Shown here: positions 63,618-64,000 of the stretch, in pieces
Numbering within the stretch: position 1 is the stretch's first letter
How the letters are laid out: every line of letters starts with the position of its first letter
Assembly (NCBI GenBank): GCA_913061075.1
Contig: CAJXSK010000002.1
Span: 1 to 64,000, forward strand
DNA length: 64,000 nt
Source: an uncultured Piscirickettsiaceae bacterium
GTDB taxonomy: Bacteria > Pseudomonadota > Gammaproteobacteria > Methylococcales > Cycloclasticaceae
Direction: 5' to 3'
Notes under the pieces: model-generated
What the model saw: only the letters and a program-made list of their open reading frames with translations
Told to the model about the DNA's origin: nothing
Database searches by the model: none
Translations under genes and position numbers: made by a program

Positions 63618-64000
63618 TTATGATTGGGTTGAGTTGCTTGGAATAAGAAGCCATGAGACTAAAACATGATTGTCACCGGCTTGCGATAAAGATTGGGTTC
63701 GGCTGTTAGCTGTGTTGTCGGCAGCTGTTGTGTTTTGTAACGTGGCTAAGTTGTCTGCTAGCCATGTTGGCCATTTGTCACCGGCATTACCAAGGGCTCG
63801 TGCAAGCAAAGGCGCTTTTTCGGCGCTGCTTGTTACTTGATGTGCCAATGTGTTGTTCGACACCGTGTGGGTGGCTGAATAGGCCGTGTGATAACCATGT
63901 TGACTTGCTAATTGTTGTAAAACAAAAAAGTCAGAATCACGCGTAATGCCGCTTACCCAGCCGTTAGGGTTTTCTCTGCAAAATGCGTTAAAGGTATCAA
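63618..64000 (-). CDS. 3' end of an unidentified gene upstream of the aromatic operon
   Basis: The frame is open from the window edge to TAA at 63620-63618 and gives 126 residues, DTFNAFCRENPNGWVSGITRDSDFF...LIPSNSTQS; the true start lies outside. The ORF track lists only an internal GTG start (63863). It ends 6 bases before the flavoprotein start on the same strand, so it is co-transcribed. Segments RDSDFFVLQQLASQHGYHTAYSATHTVSNNTLAHQV look like a folded enzyme rich in His, Ser and Asn, then a polar tail. No family is recognised; the context suggests a role in the same aromatic pathway. Confidence 0.65.
   Translation of the reverse strand, partial: DTFNAFCRENPNGWVSGITRDSDFFVLQQLASQHGYHTAYSATHTVSNNTLAHQVTSSAEKAPLLARALGNAGDKWPTWLADNLATLQNTTAADNTANSRTQSLSQAGDNHVLVSWLLIPSNSTQS

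Noticed and set aside
1-64000. CRISPR arrays, insertion sequences, prophage and rRNA
   Set aside because: No regularly spaced repeats, transposase, integrase, phage genes or rRNA segments were recognised on either strand.

Overview
The window is a contig end from a free-living, aerobic gammaproteobacterium, probably marine. The gene content (MlaA, BamD, ClpB, RluD-PgeF, Pst/PhoBR, PilSR-PilA, sodium-type PomAB, LeuCD) and the moderately AT-leaning base composition fit groups such as Cycloclasticus or other Thiotrichales/Methylophaga-like lineages. That placement is an inference from gene order and protein style; no search could be run. The first 45 bases are not biological: they are the tail of an Illumina Nextera i7 primer/adapter (end of P7, an index matching N705, and the Tn5 mosaic end), so the ilvD gene that follows is cut by an artefact.

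Layout. 46-6.6 kb: truncated ilvD, an SH3/coiled-coil envelope protein, argF-argD with a clear sigma70 promoter and leader hairpin, an orphan hydantoinase B, grxD, rnt and mlaA. 6.7-11 kb: pyrC, an FmdB zinc ribbon, aspS and nadA. 11-16.5 kb: a type IV pilus regulatory/structural block, pilS-pilR-pilA, followed by a large TMTC-like membrane TPR protein that may glycosylate the pilin; the pilA leader is out of frame with its start codon. 16.6-27.2 kb: sucCD, nadE, bamD, rluD-pgeF, a ZIP transporter, clpB with a textbook RpoH promoter, and a DUF3047 protein. 27.5-37.5 kb: a complete phosphate regulon, phoBR-pstSCAB-phoU, a porin, and a DUF47-pit pair, with Pho boxes before phoB, pstS and the porin. 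37.6-42.5 kb: pomAB and a PilZ protein (flagellar motor), birA, coaX, a SPOR-like protein and tRNA-Thr. 42.5-45.2 kb: an arsR-gapdh-arsJ arsenate resistance operon. 45.4-54 kb: leuC-leuD-leuA2 and, on the other strand, leuB, separated by a zinc-uptake-like operon (small His-containing protein, His-rich porin, ZnuA-like, ZnuB-like, no ATPase). 54-57 kb: ychF, tRNA-Met, a small membrane protein, a rhodanese and a PhyH-type dioxygenase.

57-64 kb is the most unusual part: a tightly packed, overlapping minus-strand operon encoding a vanillyl-alcohol-oxidase/p-cresol-methylhydroxylase-type flavoprotein, its c-type cytochrome lipoprotein, a UbiD/VdcC decarboxylase with its small VdcD-like partner, a second, degenerate flavoprotein paralogue, and an aldehyde dehydrogenase. 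A further gene of unknown function runs off the window end immediately upstream. Read together these could oxidise a 4-alkyl or 4-hydroxybenzyl phenol to the aldehyde and acid, and then decarboxylate it (or run the carboxylase/decarboxylase separately). The degenerate second flavoprotein has no assigned role and is the best candidate for something undescribed here.
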